Assembly (NCBI RefSeq): GCF_029931775.1
Contig: NC_079321.1
Coordinates: forward strand, 16,698,501-16,762,500
Length of the DNA stretch: 64,000 nucleotides
Direction of reading: 5' to 3'
DNA from: Euleptes europaea
Taxonomy: Eukaryota; Chordata; Lepidosauria; Squamata; Sphaerodactylidae
Shown here: positions 1 through 10,489 of the stretch, piece by piece
How the letters are laid out: each line of letters opens with the position of its first letter
How positions within the stretch are numbered: the first letter of the stretch is position 1
The notes under the pieces: generated by a model
Databases searched by the model: none
What the model was told of the DNA's origin: nothing
The model's input: only the letters and a program-made list of their open reading frames with translations
Translations under genes and position numbers: made by a program

Positions 1-1257
1 GGCCACTGTCCTGTTCATCTGGCCTTGAAAAGAGCAGAAGCCTGGACAAAACCAGATATGTATTAAGCATCCTCCTAGTCTGGTTCTGGCAACAGTCCTT
101 TATGCTGAGCAAGTAATCTGTTTTTTTTTTTTTTTTTCTAAATGCGGTTCCGGTTCGGGTTGGAGCAAAGCTTTTCCGATGATGATTCCGATTCAGTTCC
201 TGGATGGAGAAAAGCAAGGCTGGCTTTTCTCCATTCAGGAGAAACCGGTCCCAACGTGTCTAATGTTGCTGTTTGAGGTCTGCTTAGGCTGTTTGTATCT
301 GCCCGCAAACATTTCGTGATGGGATGTGGTTTAGTTGCTTCCGACACATTCCAGAACACTATTTTATGTGACGTCTTTCTGTTTTAAAGTGCATGTCGTT
401 TGAGAACCTGGTCCAGGAATCGGAGGAGCAAAGCACTTGGCTCTTCACCCTACTAGAATGGGTTTTCACATCACAGGCTCTAGTCAGATAGATTCAGCAT
501 GTTTTCATAGGGGAGGCTTAAATTACATTGGGGGCTTCTCTGCATGACTTATGGTAATTGATTGTTGTTAATATGGAAGAGAAAGGAGGGGAGAGACCTT
601 TATAATGCAAATGAGCGTTCTGGTTTGACATTCCCTTTACAAATTGCTTAAGGCAAGGGCCCTTTAAAGTGGCCCTGGGTTCATATTTGGTGTTTAACAA
701 TTTGGGGAATGTGGTCACCCTCCTCCCTCAACTCTAGGGGTTCATTGAAAATGAAAACTCCAATTAGCGTTTGCACATTCCTTATAAATACCTTTTCTCT
801 GTTCCTTTGTCTCAGCTGTGTTGACATTGTCAGTCCGTTTGGTGGGGGGAGATGTGACCTGGTTGTTTTTATCCTTTGCAAAAGCGCTTAGTATATTCAA
901 ATGTGTTTTATCAGTGTTATTACACTGCATATTGGGGGGAAATCAGCTTTAATAATTATCATGGTCACTATAAACAGCATAATTGGTTGTCACCATGGGG
1001 GGCAGCAAAATTCTCACCGTTTATGACCCATTCTCCTCCCCAATTGAAACGGATTATGCCGCTGTCATTACCCAAATGCCTAGGCCATTATCTCATTGGA
1101 ATATCTACATTTATTTACATTATGTCATTTGGATTTGGTCACTTTTCTATACAGCTTGCCAGTAGCTTTTGAAGTGTATATTTATACTATATAGTTGCTA
1201 TAAACATTTATTTATTTGGTAAATTCTCAGCCTACCCTGTCTCTAGAGAGCTTAGGG
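1..1257. other. Unannotated AT-rich block, candidate conserved non-coding sequence
   Basis: There is no gene and no repeat I recognise. The block is AT-rich, contains an octamer ATGCAAAT at 605-612 and many TAATT/ATTA homeodomain-like cores, and a T tract at 120-137. It lies about 45 kb downstream of BMP2, a region that in mammals holds distant BMP2 enhancers. That it is regulatory is inference only; no conservation could be measured here. Confidence 0.3.
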
Positions 1258-1265
1258 AATGTGCA

Positions 1266-1779
1266 TAGGGTTGCCAACCTCCAGGTACTAGCTGGAGATC
1301 TCCTGCTATTACAACTGATCTCCAGCTTGGCTTACCAGGCCTGTCGGTCGATTGGCGGGAGGTTTTTTGGGGTGTGCGCGCCGACACACCTACATCACTT
1401 CCGGTTTACTCGGAAGTGATGGGGACACTCTCAATCTCGGCCGAAACTCTATGGAAACCATAGAGTTTCGGCTGAATTTGCTAGAGCTTCCACGTCGCTT
1501 CAGGGTAAACCCTGAATTGACATAGGCACATCACATATGCAGGGGGTGCCCACCGGCCCTCAGCTGGTCGGCGGGCAGCCCGGTGGATTGGCGGTAGTTT
1601 ACCCGCCACCACCTGGCACTTGGCAACCCTATCTCCAGCCGATAGAGATCAGTTCACCTGGAGAAAATGGCCGCTTCGGCAACTGGACTCTATGGGAAGT
1701 CCCTCCCCAAATCCTGCCCTCCTCAGGCTCTGCCCCAAAAAACCTCCCGCCGATGGCAAAGAAAGACCTGGCAACCCTA
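1266..1779 (+). mobile_element. hAT-MITE-1 copy, interrupted by another MITE
   Basis: The termini are TAGGGTTGCCA and TGGCAACCCTA. The flanking 8-bp target duplication AATGTGCA is perfect (1258-1265 and 1780-1787), which places the family with hAT-type elements. The body is the usual 205-bp non-coding sequence, split by the insertion at 1326-1630. It has no coding capacity. Confidence 0.9.
1326..1630. mobile_element. Nested non-autonomous element with 8-bp target duplication
   Basis: This 305-bp segment splits the surrounding MITE and is flanked by the perfect 8-bp duplication ATCTCCAG (1318-1325 and 1631-1638). Its right end, TTGGCAACCCT, resembles hAT-MITE-1, but the body is different. It contains two hairpins: 10-bp arms at 1394-1403/1411-1420, and perfect 15-bp arms at 1440-1454/1458-1472 with a 3-nt loop. 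Confidence 0.82.
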
Positions 1780-1792
1780 AATGTGCATTGTA

Positions 1793-1915
1793 CATTTTAT
1801 CTTCACAACTACCCTGTGATGTAGGTTAAACTGAGGGGAGTGATAGACCCAAGATCACCTAGTGAGCTTCCATGGTGGAGTGGGATGGGGATTTGAACCT
1901 GAGGCTACCCAAAGG
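1793..1915 (-). mobile_element. SINE-A fragment
   Basis: Antisense SINE-A body: 'attttatcttcacaac', 'ctgtgatgtagg', 'agatcacctagtgagctt', then the box B-like 'gatttgaacctgag'. It is truncated before the head. Confidence 0.65.
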
Positions 1916-1990
1916 GGGGGATTGGGGCTTTGAACACCTGGTGAGTGCGTGCTGATCCCAATCAGATGCACTCCACACACACACTATTTG

Positions 1991-2220
1991 AGAGCCGGTG
2001 CGGTGTAGTGGTTAAAGTGCCGGAGATCCAGGTGCGAATCCCCACTCCGCCACAGAAGCTCACTGGGTGACCTAGGGCCAGTCACGCACTCTCGGCCTAA
2101 CCTACCTCACAGGATGGTTGTGAAGATAAAATGGAGGAGAGGAGAATGACATAAGGTGCTTTGGGTCCCCTTTGGAGACAAAGGCGAGATATAAATGAAT
2201 TAATTGAATAAATAAATAAA
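1991..2220 (+). mobile_element. SINE-A, tRNA-derived
   Basis: It starts 'gagccggtgcggtgtagtgg' (box A-like) and has box B-like 'ggtgcgaatcc'. The body follows ('gggtgacctagggccagtca', 'ggttgtgaagataaaatgga') and it ends in a (taaa)n-rich tail. Nearly full length. Confidence 0.85.
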
Positions 2221-2938
2221 TATATGAAGAGGGAAAAAAACAGCAGATGGGTAGGTCGAGGGAACTTCCATCCCTGTGCATATTGTGGTCATCTCTTTTG
2301 CTCCTAGGAAACTATGCTCCACCCCACAGACACAAATATTTAATGGCCCCCTGACCTCTTGAGAAGTTCCAAAAATTCTGACTTGGCCTGTAAGTTATAG
2401 GCCAGGCGGCAAAAGTCTGGTATGGAGGATGGATACTGAGTTAAGTTCCCACATCCCACAGTATGTCTGTAGGAGAAGATGACATGACCAGCTGGCAGGC
2501 AGTGAGTGACAATTCCCCCTTGCTGTACCTGTTCTGCAGGTGAGAACTCCACAGAATGCCAGTCCCTAGGTAATGAACACTATTTCACTCCTGAGTCTTT
2601 TAATTATAAAGATACTATCACAAGGGGTGCTTGCACAGAATATGTCATAACAATATTTAATAATGCATGTGGCTTTGTGCTGTAGACAAGGATAAATCAC
2701 AACTGGGAATTAGATCTATAACATTTTTTTTTTAATCTCCAAGCTGTTGTAGTTGCATATGTTTGCCACTGAAATCCCGCTGCTGGAGCAGGGGTCTCCA
2801 GCAGGTAGCTGGCGTGCATCCCCCAGGAAAAGATCACAAAAAGATTTGTTTCATAGGATTTTTCTTTGTGCTGCTTAGCCGATAGCTTTGGTTTTGGCGT
2901 TCTTTCTAGTCCGGGTTCTGTTTCTAGTGGTGGAAATT
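2221..2938. other. No recognised feature
   Basis: Apparently single-copy sequence. The only open frames are short (70 and 105 codons) and show no family resemblance. Confidence 0.5.
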
Positions 2939-3145
2939 GCCATGACGTTGCAGCTGACTTATGGTGACCCTGTAGGGTTTCCAAGGCAAGAGACGTAAAG
3001 AGGTGGTTTGCCATTGCCTCCCTCTGTGTAGCAACCCTGGACTCCCTGGGCGGTCTACCATCTAAATCCTAACCATGGCTGACTCTGCTTAGCTTCTGAG
3101 GTCTGACGAGATGCGGTTAGCCTGGGCCATTTGAGTCAGGGTGTT
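2939..3145 (-). mobile_element. 5S rRNA-derived SINE (5S-Sauria type)
   Basis: Read on the minus strand, it carries a degenerate 5S rRNA 3' half (around 'ggaagctaagcagggtc' and 'gttaggatt'). The tail follows, with 'aaccacctct', 'ctcttgccttggaaaccct' and 'gtcagctgcaac'. Diverged but recognisable. Confidence 0.75.
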
Positions 3146-3347
3146 TCTGTGTCTAGGAGAGAACAAAACCTTGTAATGTGTGTGTGTGGGGGGGAATATT
3201 CAGGATATTTTTTATTACTCAGAAGTAGCTCTCATTAAAGAAGAGGTTGGTGATCCCTGTACAAGAGGTATTTGATTGTGGTTGAGATGGACTCTCCCCA
3301 ACATTCCTTTTGGCTCCATTTATTTAGTTAGTTCATTTACACCTAGG

Positions 3348-3904
3348 AGTACCAAGACCCTCTTTGCCACCAGTGGGAGGTTTTTGGGGCGAAGCCTGAG
3401 GAGGGCAGGGTTTGGGAAAGGGAGGGACGTCAATGCCATGCAGTCCAATTTCCAAAGCGGCATTTTCTCCAGGTAAACTGATCTCTTATCGGCTGGAGAT
3501 CAGTTATAATAGCAGAAGATCTCCAGCTGTTACCTGGAGGTTGTTGTCAAAAAAGAATCAGTACCACGTTCTACTATAGTTCTTTATCACAAAAACTTAT
3601 AACCATACACATACAAAGCAACAATATGGAACAAAAAATTATTATCTAAGTGGAAATCTATATTTTCTAAACATGCAGCATAACACCATACACGCAATTA
3701 TATACAATATTCATCCAAGTCATATATGTCATATATATAATGCCATACAAGTCCAGAAATTCCACATTGTTGCTTTGTACGTGTATGGTTATACATTTTT
3801 GTGATAAAGAGCTATAGTAGAACATGGTACTGATTCTTTTTTGACAATTAACTATACAGTACTGGTGAATTTTTGTTACCATTACCTGGAGGTTGGCAGC
3901 CCTG
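3348..3904 (-). mobile_element. hAT-MITE-1 copy split by a fold-back insertion
   Basis: The left part (3348-3543) has the 'gccaccagtgggaggttttt ... ctggagatcag' body and reaches 'acctggaggttg'. The terminal 'ggttggcagccct' resumes at 3891, after an insertion of 338 bp. The left terminus is degenerate. Confidence 0.75.
3544..3881. mobile_element. Fold-back element with long inverted repeats and 14-bp target duplication
   Basis: Near-identical inverted arms of about 88 bp (3544-3632 and 3760-3847) start TTGTCAAAAAAG. They enclose about 125 bp of AT-rich sequence and are followed by 34 bp of unpaired sequence. The insert is flanked by TTACCTGGAGGTTG at 3530-3543 and 3882-3895. A 14-bp duplication is longer than expected for a cut-and-paste transposon. 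No coding sequence. Confidence 0.75.
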
Positions 3905-3936
3905 TCTGAGGAACTGGGCTGTAGTTAGGGTTGCCA

Positions 3937-4085
3937 GCTCTGGGTTGGGAAATACCTGGAGGTTTATGGGGTGGATCCTGAGGAGGGCCGGGTTTGGGGA
4001 GGGGAGGGACTTCATTGCCATAGAGTCCAACTGCCAAAGCGGCCATTTTCTCCAGGGGAACTGATCTCTTATTGCCTGGAGATAA
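3937..4085 (-). mobile_element. hAT-MITE-1 variant, truncated
   Basis: It starts TAGGGTTGCCAGCTCTGGG and continues 'gcctgaggagggc' and 'ggccattttctccagggg', then stops after 'tattgcctggagat'. This belongs to the 'gggttgggaaatacctgg' subfamily. Confidence 0.75.
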
Positions 4086-5258
4086 GAGATAAATTGCATC
4101 AGGGTTAGCAGTGCCACAAAAGGACAGCTGTTCAAAGAGCTTTTGCTAAATTTTCACGCCTGTCTCACATAAGAAGCCAGCGCCGTATAACGGGACGGCA
4201 CAATCGATATGGCAGATTGCGAGCAGTTTACTTCCTGTAATGCTTTCTTCTGGACCCTTTGGGGACTCTGGCTTGGAGAACAGATTGAAATGCTGCCGCG
4301 TTACTGTTGCATCACCATGAGTGGCTCTGATCCAGGAGACAGAGCAGAGTTTTTAACAGAATTCTTAAATTCTTTTTTAAAAAATTCATTTTCAACATAT
4401 TATAAAACTTACAACATACAACAAAAAGCATACAAACCACACGACATAACAGTTCTGCCTGTCAATACATCTCTAGGACAAGTTACTGTTTATGAATAAC
4501 TGGAATGGGTTTATAATCTTTTTTAACCTAAACTGTTGTAAAACGATTAGATGTTTACGCAACATAATATTGATTGGTTAAAACTGCATTGACCTGCTAT
4601 ATATTTTTCTATATATGTGCTGATATCAAAAGTTAGCTTATATGGAATTTGAAAAGCCGATTTAAGGATGATGAGTTGCTTTCATATATCATAACCTTAT
4701 ATAGTTATCGTCTTGGATTATGGCTTTCTACTTAGTTGAAGTATTTTGCAATGGATTCATAATATAGTTAAGAATTCTTAAATGCTTGACTGTAGAGGTG
4801 GGCTAATGGACTGTGGCTTACACATAACGAACTTCTTTGGTCTCCGTCATCGCTCTGATGTAATGATCTCCATAATCCTGAATCAGCCATGTTTACACAT
4901 CCTTGTCTCACCACACTGTTGCTTAGTCTTCAGCGACTCAGGGCTGACCATGCAAGCTGCCTCCATTGGTTAGTGATGCTTTGGGGATGCAGACATTTTC
5001 TCTGTGGTGTCTGGCCCGTGGTGGATGTTTGATGCAAGCAGCTCCCCTGTTTGACATCACAACGAGCTCTGAATGTGTAAACTCGCCTATTTCATTGAGA
5101 TGAGTCTGTCAGAAAGTATTTATGTATTCCCCCTTTTTTCTCCCCCTTCATGCGAGACCCTCCAGGGAACAGAATAGCTAACAGGCTCTTGGAACTGTTA
5201 GATTCGAGTACCTTAGGGACCAAGAAAATTTTCAAATTATATGGTTTCGAGAGTCAAA
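4086..5258. other. No recognised feature
   Basis: AT-rich, apparently single-copy DNA. Short open frames only, none with recognisable similarity. Confidence 0.5.
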
Positions 5259-5857
5259 GGTCGTTTATGTATGGGAGCTTTACCTGAGGTTCGTTGCTTG
5301 CTGGACCCACACTTTCCTGTTGGGAATCTATGATCAAATCAAGAAGCATTTGAGTCCCCGCCCCTTGAAATGCTGCATTGTAAATGTAGTGAGAGAAAAG
5401 ACTGTAGTGAGAGAAAAGTCCCCCCTCGAAACCCAATTGTCGCACAAAAAAGCATTTTAAGAACAAAAACAAAAAATTGAGCTATCTGAAAGGAACGGGG
5501 GGTGGGGGAACCCAAGCCTTGTTTTTTAAATCCTTTCTTCTGCTCAGAAAGAACTCCAAGGAAGCAGGAAGCATTTGACTCCCCACCCCTTGACACACTG
5601 CTTTGTAATTGGCTGTACTGCTTGCTGTGAGAGAAACCAAGCTTCCGTGTCCCACACTTTGGCTTATTCATGGGGATTTCTCTCTGGCTGAGCTCAGGGG
5701 AGATGAAAGAATCGGGTTAATAGAGGAACGGGAAGTCCCGGGATTTGTGAGGGCTGGCAGTGAGGTCATCTCTAATGGATGGGAAACTGATGCATAACAC
5801 CAAGGAACAACCAAGACAGACCGGGGGCGAACGTGAGTGAAAGTTTTACTGAAGACC
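5259..5857 (+). mobile_element. TTTATGC-terminal element, family 1
   Basis: It begins GGTCGTTTATGTATGGGAG. Over about 590 bp it matches the copy at 9803-10413 in the same order (shared 'tgctggacccacacttt', 'aaaaaagcattttaagaaca', 'aactccaaggaa'). The right terminus has decayed relative to the other copy. No coding capacity. Confidence 0.7.
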
Positions 5858-6462
5858 AACACTGGGGGGGTGGGGAGAATACTATCAATGGATCCCTTTA
5901 TAATGTAAAACTTCCATTCCCCTAAGAAACATTCAGATGAAGTCTGGGATATTTCTATCAGGAAAATCCTGGGTGGTGGAGACGCCAAACAAGGACAGAG
6001 GCGTTGTCTCTCTGGGAGCTGTACACCCTTTTCTCTTGCTCTTCTCAACTACAGGATTGGATGTTACTAATTCTAGGGCAGGCTGCAATTGTTTTAGTTG
6101 AGGTGCACCAGATACGAGTCTGCTGGAGAACACCAGAACCTCCTGATCAAATGCCAGTTCCTTCTCCGTTCGCAGTTCTCAGTGATTTTCCATGAGTAGG
6201 CACAGCACTGTAGTGCATCAGAGCTGAACTTTAAGAGCCCGTAGTACGGGACAAACAGTCCCAGAAGTTGGTGCATGTGTATTTCTTCACGTTCAGTCCC
6301 TGTGCCTCTGCTGAAAAATCTGGAGTTCTCTCACTTTTAAAAAATTAAAATTATCTCGTTCCCCCATATAAATTGAGGGTTCTTTCTATGCTTGGACCTC
6401 TTGGGGAAGTTATGTTTGAAAATAATTCTCAGAAACCAGGAGGATCTCTGTGGACCAAGCAG
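5858..6462. other. No recognised feature
   Basis: No repeat family or gene recognised; open frames are short and unconvincing. Confidence 0.5.
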
Positions 6463-6642
6463 TAGGGTTGCCAGGTCCCTCTTTGCCACCAATGGGAGGT
6501 TTTTGGGGTGGAGCCTGAGGAGGGCGGGGTTTGGGGAGGGGAGGGACTTCAATGCCATCGAGTAAAATTGCCAAAGCGCCAATTGGAGATCAGTTGTAAT
6601 AGCAGGAGATCTCCAGCTAGTACCTGGAGGTTGGCAACCCTA
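6463..6642 (-). mobile_element. hAT-MITE-1 copy
   Basis: Both termini are present (TAGGGTTGCCA/GGCAACCCTA), with a near-perfect 8-bp target duplication: ccaagcag at 6455-6462 and tcaagcag at 6643-6650. It carries a small internal deletion after 'gccaaagcgcc'. Confidence 0.88.
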
Positions 6643-7523
6643 TCAAGCAGGGACATGGGATCATGACTTGGCCATTCTGTTTTCACAAAATTCCAAGCCT
6701 AAGAACAGTGAGGGTGGCTAAGTGGAACCTCCAGGTTCAGAAACAGTGTATCTTTGAGTTCCAAGGATGTGACCTTTGATCTGATCCAAGAGGGCTCTTC
6801 CTTTGTTGAAAAGTGCAACTTTAAAAAATAAAATTAAAGCCAATAGGGTTTATCCCTGACTGCAACAGGTTGTTTGTCACAGGAGTAGAAAATAAGCTGC
6901 TTATGTTCTAGGTTCCCTCTCCTCCTGATCCCTGCTGTCCTCTCGCTTCGAGTTACTGCTGGTCCCTTGCCAGCAACAAGGTGTGTCTTGTCTGGCTCCC
7001 AGGCTTTGAGTTCCTGCTCCCAGGCTGCCTGCCGCCTGGCCTTCCCGCCAGTCGGTGCCTTGGGGTGATGCCTACCTCCCACGTGTTGCCGTGTCTCACA
7101 CCACCACCTCCAAGGAGCCTGCAGGTAGTATCTGCTGAACTGGGGCTTGAAACAGGCCTGCTTGCAAGAGTCACCAGGCTCAGCAATAGATACATTTATG
7201 ATAAATTTTGATGTGGAAAACTACTCTCACTGCAGGGGAGAGGGGGAAGCCTTTTGTCTCCCACTTTCCACATTCTGGGGCCATTTCAGAATCAAGGAAC
7301 TAATGGACATGGGGTGTGGGGTGTGGAGGAGAGATTGCATTTTGTGGAGGTGACCCTTGAGTTATGTGGACCCTAGACAAACATGTCTCACAGGCCCCGC
7401 TGTGCACAAAATCTCTCGTCCTTACATATAATCCGTTGAGTCATAAAAAGGTGACTTGGTGAATGCAATTCGATTTTATTCTGAAATGCAATCTGTACCA
7501 TGTGAATGGGCTAAGCAGCCCGG
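6643..7523. other. No recognised feature
   Basis: No gene or repeat recognised. Overlapping open frames of 76-82 codons on both strands near 6953-7211 look like chance in GC-richer sequence. Confidence 0.5.
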
Positions 7524-7546
7524 ATGAAGAACAGTTGGTTTTTATA

Positions 7547-7862
7547 TAGGGTTGCCAACCTCCAGGTACTAGCTGGACATCTCAGATAATCACAGAATCA
7601 TAGAGTTGGAAGGGACCACCAAAAATCACAAATCACAAAATCACACAAAGTTGGAAGAGACCACAAGGGCCATCCAGGGTCATCTAGTTCTACCCCGCTA
7701 TTACAACTGATCTCCAATAGAGATCAGTTCACCTGGAGAAAATGGTTGCTTTGGTAAATGGACTTTATGGCTTTGAAGTCCCTCTCCTCCCCAAACCCCG
7801 CCGTCCTCAGGCTCTGCCCCAAAAACCTCCCACTGGTGGTGAAGAGGGATCTGACAACCTTA
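7547..7862 (+). mobile_element. hAT-MITE-1 copy inserted in SINE-B, itself carrying a CR1 fragment
   Basis: Flanked by the perfect 8-bp target duplication TTTTTATA (7539-7546 and 7863-7870). The terminus TAGGGTTGCC and the body to 'gatctgacaacctta' are present. A CR1 piece sits after 'actagctggacatctc'. Confidence 0.88.
7583..7700 (-). mobile_element. CR1 LINE 3'-end fragment
   Basis: 'tcacagaatcatagagttgg' is the antisense of a CR1 3' tail of the ATTCTATG-repeat class. 'ccatccagggtcatctagtt' follows. A short internal duplication of the 'gttggaagrgacca' block is visible. Confidence 0.75.
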
Positions 7863-8280
7863 TTTTTATACCCCCCCCCCCATTTTCTCTACCTTTAAGC
7901 AGTCTCAAACTGGCTTACCATCACCTTCCCTTCCTCTCCCCACAACAGACACCTTGTGAGGTAGGTGGGGCTGAGAGAGTTTGGAGAGAACTGTGACTGG
8001 TCACCCAGCTGGCTTCATGTGGAAGAGTGGGAAAACCAACCCGGTTCACCAGATTAGAGTCCGCCGCTCTTTACCACTACACCATGCTGGATTGGGCACC
8101 CCTGAACCCTCAGGCCCTGGCAGGTGGCTACTCATTCCCAGGAATGTGTGTGTGTGTGTGTGGGAGCACCGGGGTCTTCAGCATATTGCCTAAGGATAGT
8201 TAACAAACTAGGTTGCACCCATGCACCTTTTCACCTTTGACCTTCAGGGCTGTGGTTTAGAGAGTCAAATAGGATGTCTA

Positions 8281-8369
8281 CAGTGCAATCCTAAGCAGAG
8301 TTAATACCCATCTAAACCCATTGAAGTCAATGGGCTTAGAAGGGTGTAACTCTGCTTAGGACTGTGCTG
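8281..8369. mobile_element. Palindromic MITE (about 90 bp)
   Basis: The whole element is an imperfect palindrome: 'cagtgcaatcctaagcagag' at the left pairs with 'ctctgcttaggactgtgctg' at the right around 'cattgaagtcaatg'. Related pieces occur at 21408 and 51497. Confidence 0.75.
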
Positions 8370-8648
8370 TGGGTTGGCTAACTAATGAATTGGCATTCAT
8401 GATTATTCATTAATTTATCGCCATTAAATACTGCATAGTAAACTATATAACACATTTGTGTTGTCAATACTCTATTATATACACTATGTTATTTATTGAG
8501 AATACTTAGACAGGAGAATGCAAGAGAACGGCCATCTGATGATGTTTTGCCCCAGCCCCTGGGGTTATCTTTTTGTGACCCTGTTGTTTCGAGCTTGTAC
8601 CTTGGTTGATCTGAGTGGAGAGCTAGGGTGGATTGATCTAGGTAAGCA
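8370..8648. other. No recognised feature
   Basis: AT-rich sequence with several 'tatataacac/attatatacac' stretches; nothing identifiable. Confidence 0.4.
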
Positions 8649-8651
8649 TTT

Positions 8652-9031
8652 GGCTGTTTATGCAGGGTCGATTCTGCTCCTCGCTCAATGCTGATTTTTA
8701 AATCCGACCTTTAAAATGACTATTCCGATGCAAGAGGATAAAGTCAAACAAATTCCACACATCCCCTGCTCCTTTGCTCCTTCATTTGCATAGCCATTAG
8801 CAATAGTTGTTTGCATAGCTAAGCCGCGGATGGGATTCTGCATGCTTCCTTCAGCGAATGCTTCAATGCGGGGGCGGAGCAAATACAAAAGGTCGCATTA
8901 AAGGGGCTCTTAAGAAATGCGAAGCAGGTCGCAGTGACTTCTGGAATGACGGTTCAGCGTGAAGAAAATAAAAAAAATATGCGGGGCACTTCAGCCTGGA
9001 ACTCGCTGCTAATTACCAAGCATAAACAGCC
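8652..9031 (+). mobile_element. TTTATGC-terminal element, family 2, complete
   Basis: A perfect 12-bp terminal inverted repeat GGCTGTTTATGC lies at both ends, flanked by TTT on each side (8649-8651 and 9032-9034). This is consistent with a 3-bp target duplication of the PIF/Harbinger kind. The body is 380 bp and non-coding. An inverted relative lies at 15338-15674. Confidence 0.78.
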
Positions 9032-9239
9032 TTTGTTTCTTTAGTAAGGTTCCCAACACTGCCTAGGCAAATGTGCGGAGCCCACCTGTGTACAGCTCTC
9101 TCCATGTGATTGGGAACCTTTCTTTGTCAGGGGGTCCTGGCCACACAGAGATAGCTCTACATGTGTACACTCTGTGCACACATGCCAGTGAGTCCATAAC
9201 TTAAGGGCACAGCTTGGCATTGCAGTCCCACTGCCTCAC

Positions 9240-9452
9240 ATGAACACATGAAGCTGCCTTATACTGAATCAGATCCTTGGTCCATCAAAGTCAGTATTGT
9301 CTACTTAGACCGGCAGCGGCTCTCCAGGGTCTCAGGTAGAGGTCTTTCACATCACCTACTTGCCTGGTTCCCTTAACTGGAGATGCTGGGGATTGAACCT
9401 AGGACCTTCTGCATATCAAGCAGATGCTCTACCACTGAGCCACAGCCCCTCA
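9240..9452 (-). mobile_element. SINE-C, tRNA-derived
   Basis: Antisense copy from 'gaacacatgaagctgcctta' through 'tttaactggagatgctgggg' and box B-like 'gattgaacc' to 'ctctaccactgagccacagc'. Nearly full length. Confidence 0.88.
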
Positions 9453-9564
9453 CTTAGCGTATGTCAGCTGTATGTACTTGGAACATGTGAAAGAGTCTAC
9501 TGGCTAATCCGTGAGCAGCTTTATGTACAGGACCATATACAGAGTTTAGGGCAACTGTAATTGA

Positions 9565-9780
9565 TGCCCCACCTTTCTGTACAGTGGGGACCCAAAGCAG
9601 CGTACATCATTCTCCTCTCCTCCATTTTATCCTCACAATAACTCTGTGAGGCAGGCTAGGCTGAGAGTTTGTGACTGGCCCGAGGTCACCCAGTGAGCTT
9701 CAATGGCAGAGCAAGGATACAAACTTGGGTCTCCCAGATCCTAGTTTGAGACTCTAACCACTACAGTGCACTGGCCCTCA
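9565..9780 (-). mobile_element. SINE-A, tRNA-derived
   Basis: Antisense copy with 'tggggacccaaagcagcgta', 'ccattttatcctcacaataa', 'aggtcacccagtgagctt' and 'ctctaaccactacagtgcac'. Confidence 0.85.
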
Positions 9781-9802
9781 GTGCTGAACATCTGAAGTGT
9801 GT

Positions 9803-10413
9803 GGTTGTTTATGCATGGGAGTTTTACCTGAGGTCCGTTGCTGGCTGGACCCACACTTTCTAGTTGGGAATCTCTGCGCCAGCAGCCTCCAAGCTCAAAT
9901 CAAGTCCCCGCCCCTTTAAATGCTGCTTTGTAATTGGCTTACTTCACAGTGCTCACTGTGAGAGAAGATTCCCCACCCCAAAACCCAACTGCCGCATAAA
10001 AAAGCATTTTAAGAACAAACCCCCCTCCCCCCCCAAAAAAAGAGCAATCTGAAAGAAAGGGAGGGGAGAAATCCAAGCTTCAGTTTTAAAAGGCCTTTCT
10101 TTTGCTCAGAAAGAGCTCCAAGGAACCTGGAAGCGTTTGAATCCCCGCCTCTTTACATGCAGCTTTGTGATTGGCTGTGAGAGATGCCACTCTTCCTGTA
10201 GCCTGAGCTTTGCCTTCTGCACTGATTTTTGAGCCGGGCTGAGCTCAGGGAAGAGGGAAGAGTCGAGTTAACAGAGGAATGGGAAGACCTGGACATTGCG
10301 AGGGCTGGCAGCGAGGTCATTTCTAATGGACGGAAAACACGTGCAGAACTCCAAGGAACAACCGAATCAGACAGGGGACAAATATGAGTTCAAGTACCCA
10401 TGCATAAATGACC
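9803..10413 (+). mobile_element. TTTATGC-terminal element, family 1
   Basis: The left end is GGTTGTTTATGCATGGGAG and the right end is CCCATGCATAAATGACC, giving inverted termini. The 611-bp body is shared with 5259-5857. A poly-C/poly-A run lies at 10021-10041. No coding sequence; a better end-to-end copy than its partner. Confidence 0.78.
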
Positions 10414-10489
10414 TGGGATTCTGTTACCGCCCTGAACAATTAAAAAGAAGACAAGCTCAGCTTAAAAAAAAACCTTAATATTAATACTA

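Larger units (their letters stand above)
7524..8092 (-). mobile_element. SINE-B, split by hAT-MITE-1
   Basis: Antisense SINE-B starts 'gaagaacagttggttttta', is interrupted at 7547-7862, and resumes 'ttctctacctttaagcag'. It continues through 'tcaccttcccttcc' and 'gttcaccagattagagtcc' to 'tttaccactacaccatgctgg'. The interruption shows SINE-B is older than this MITE insertion. Confidence 0.85.

Noticed and set aside
9240-9452. tRNA genes suggested by box A/B motifs in SINE heads
   Set aside because: The heads do not fold as complete tRNAs by eye and are followed by family-specific SINE bodies repeated many times.
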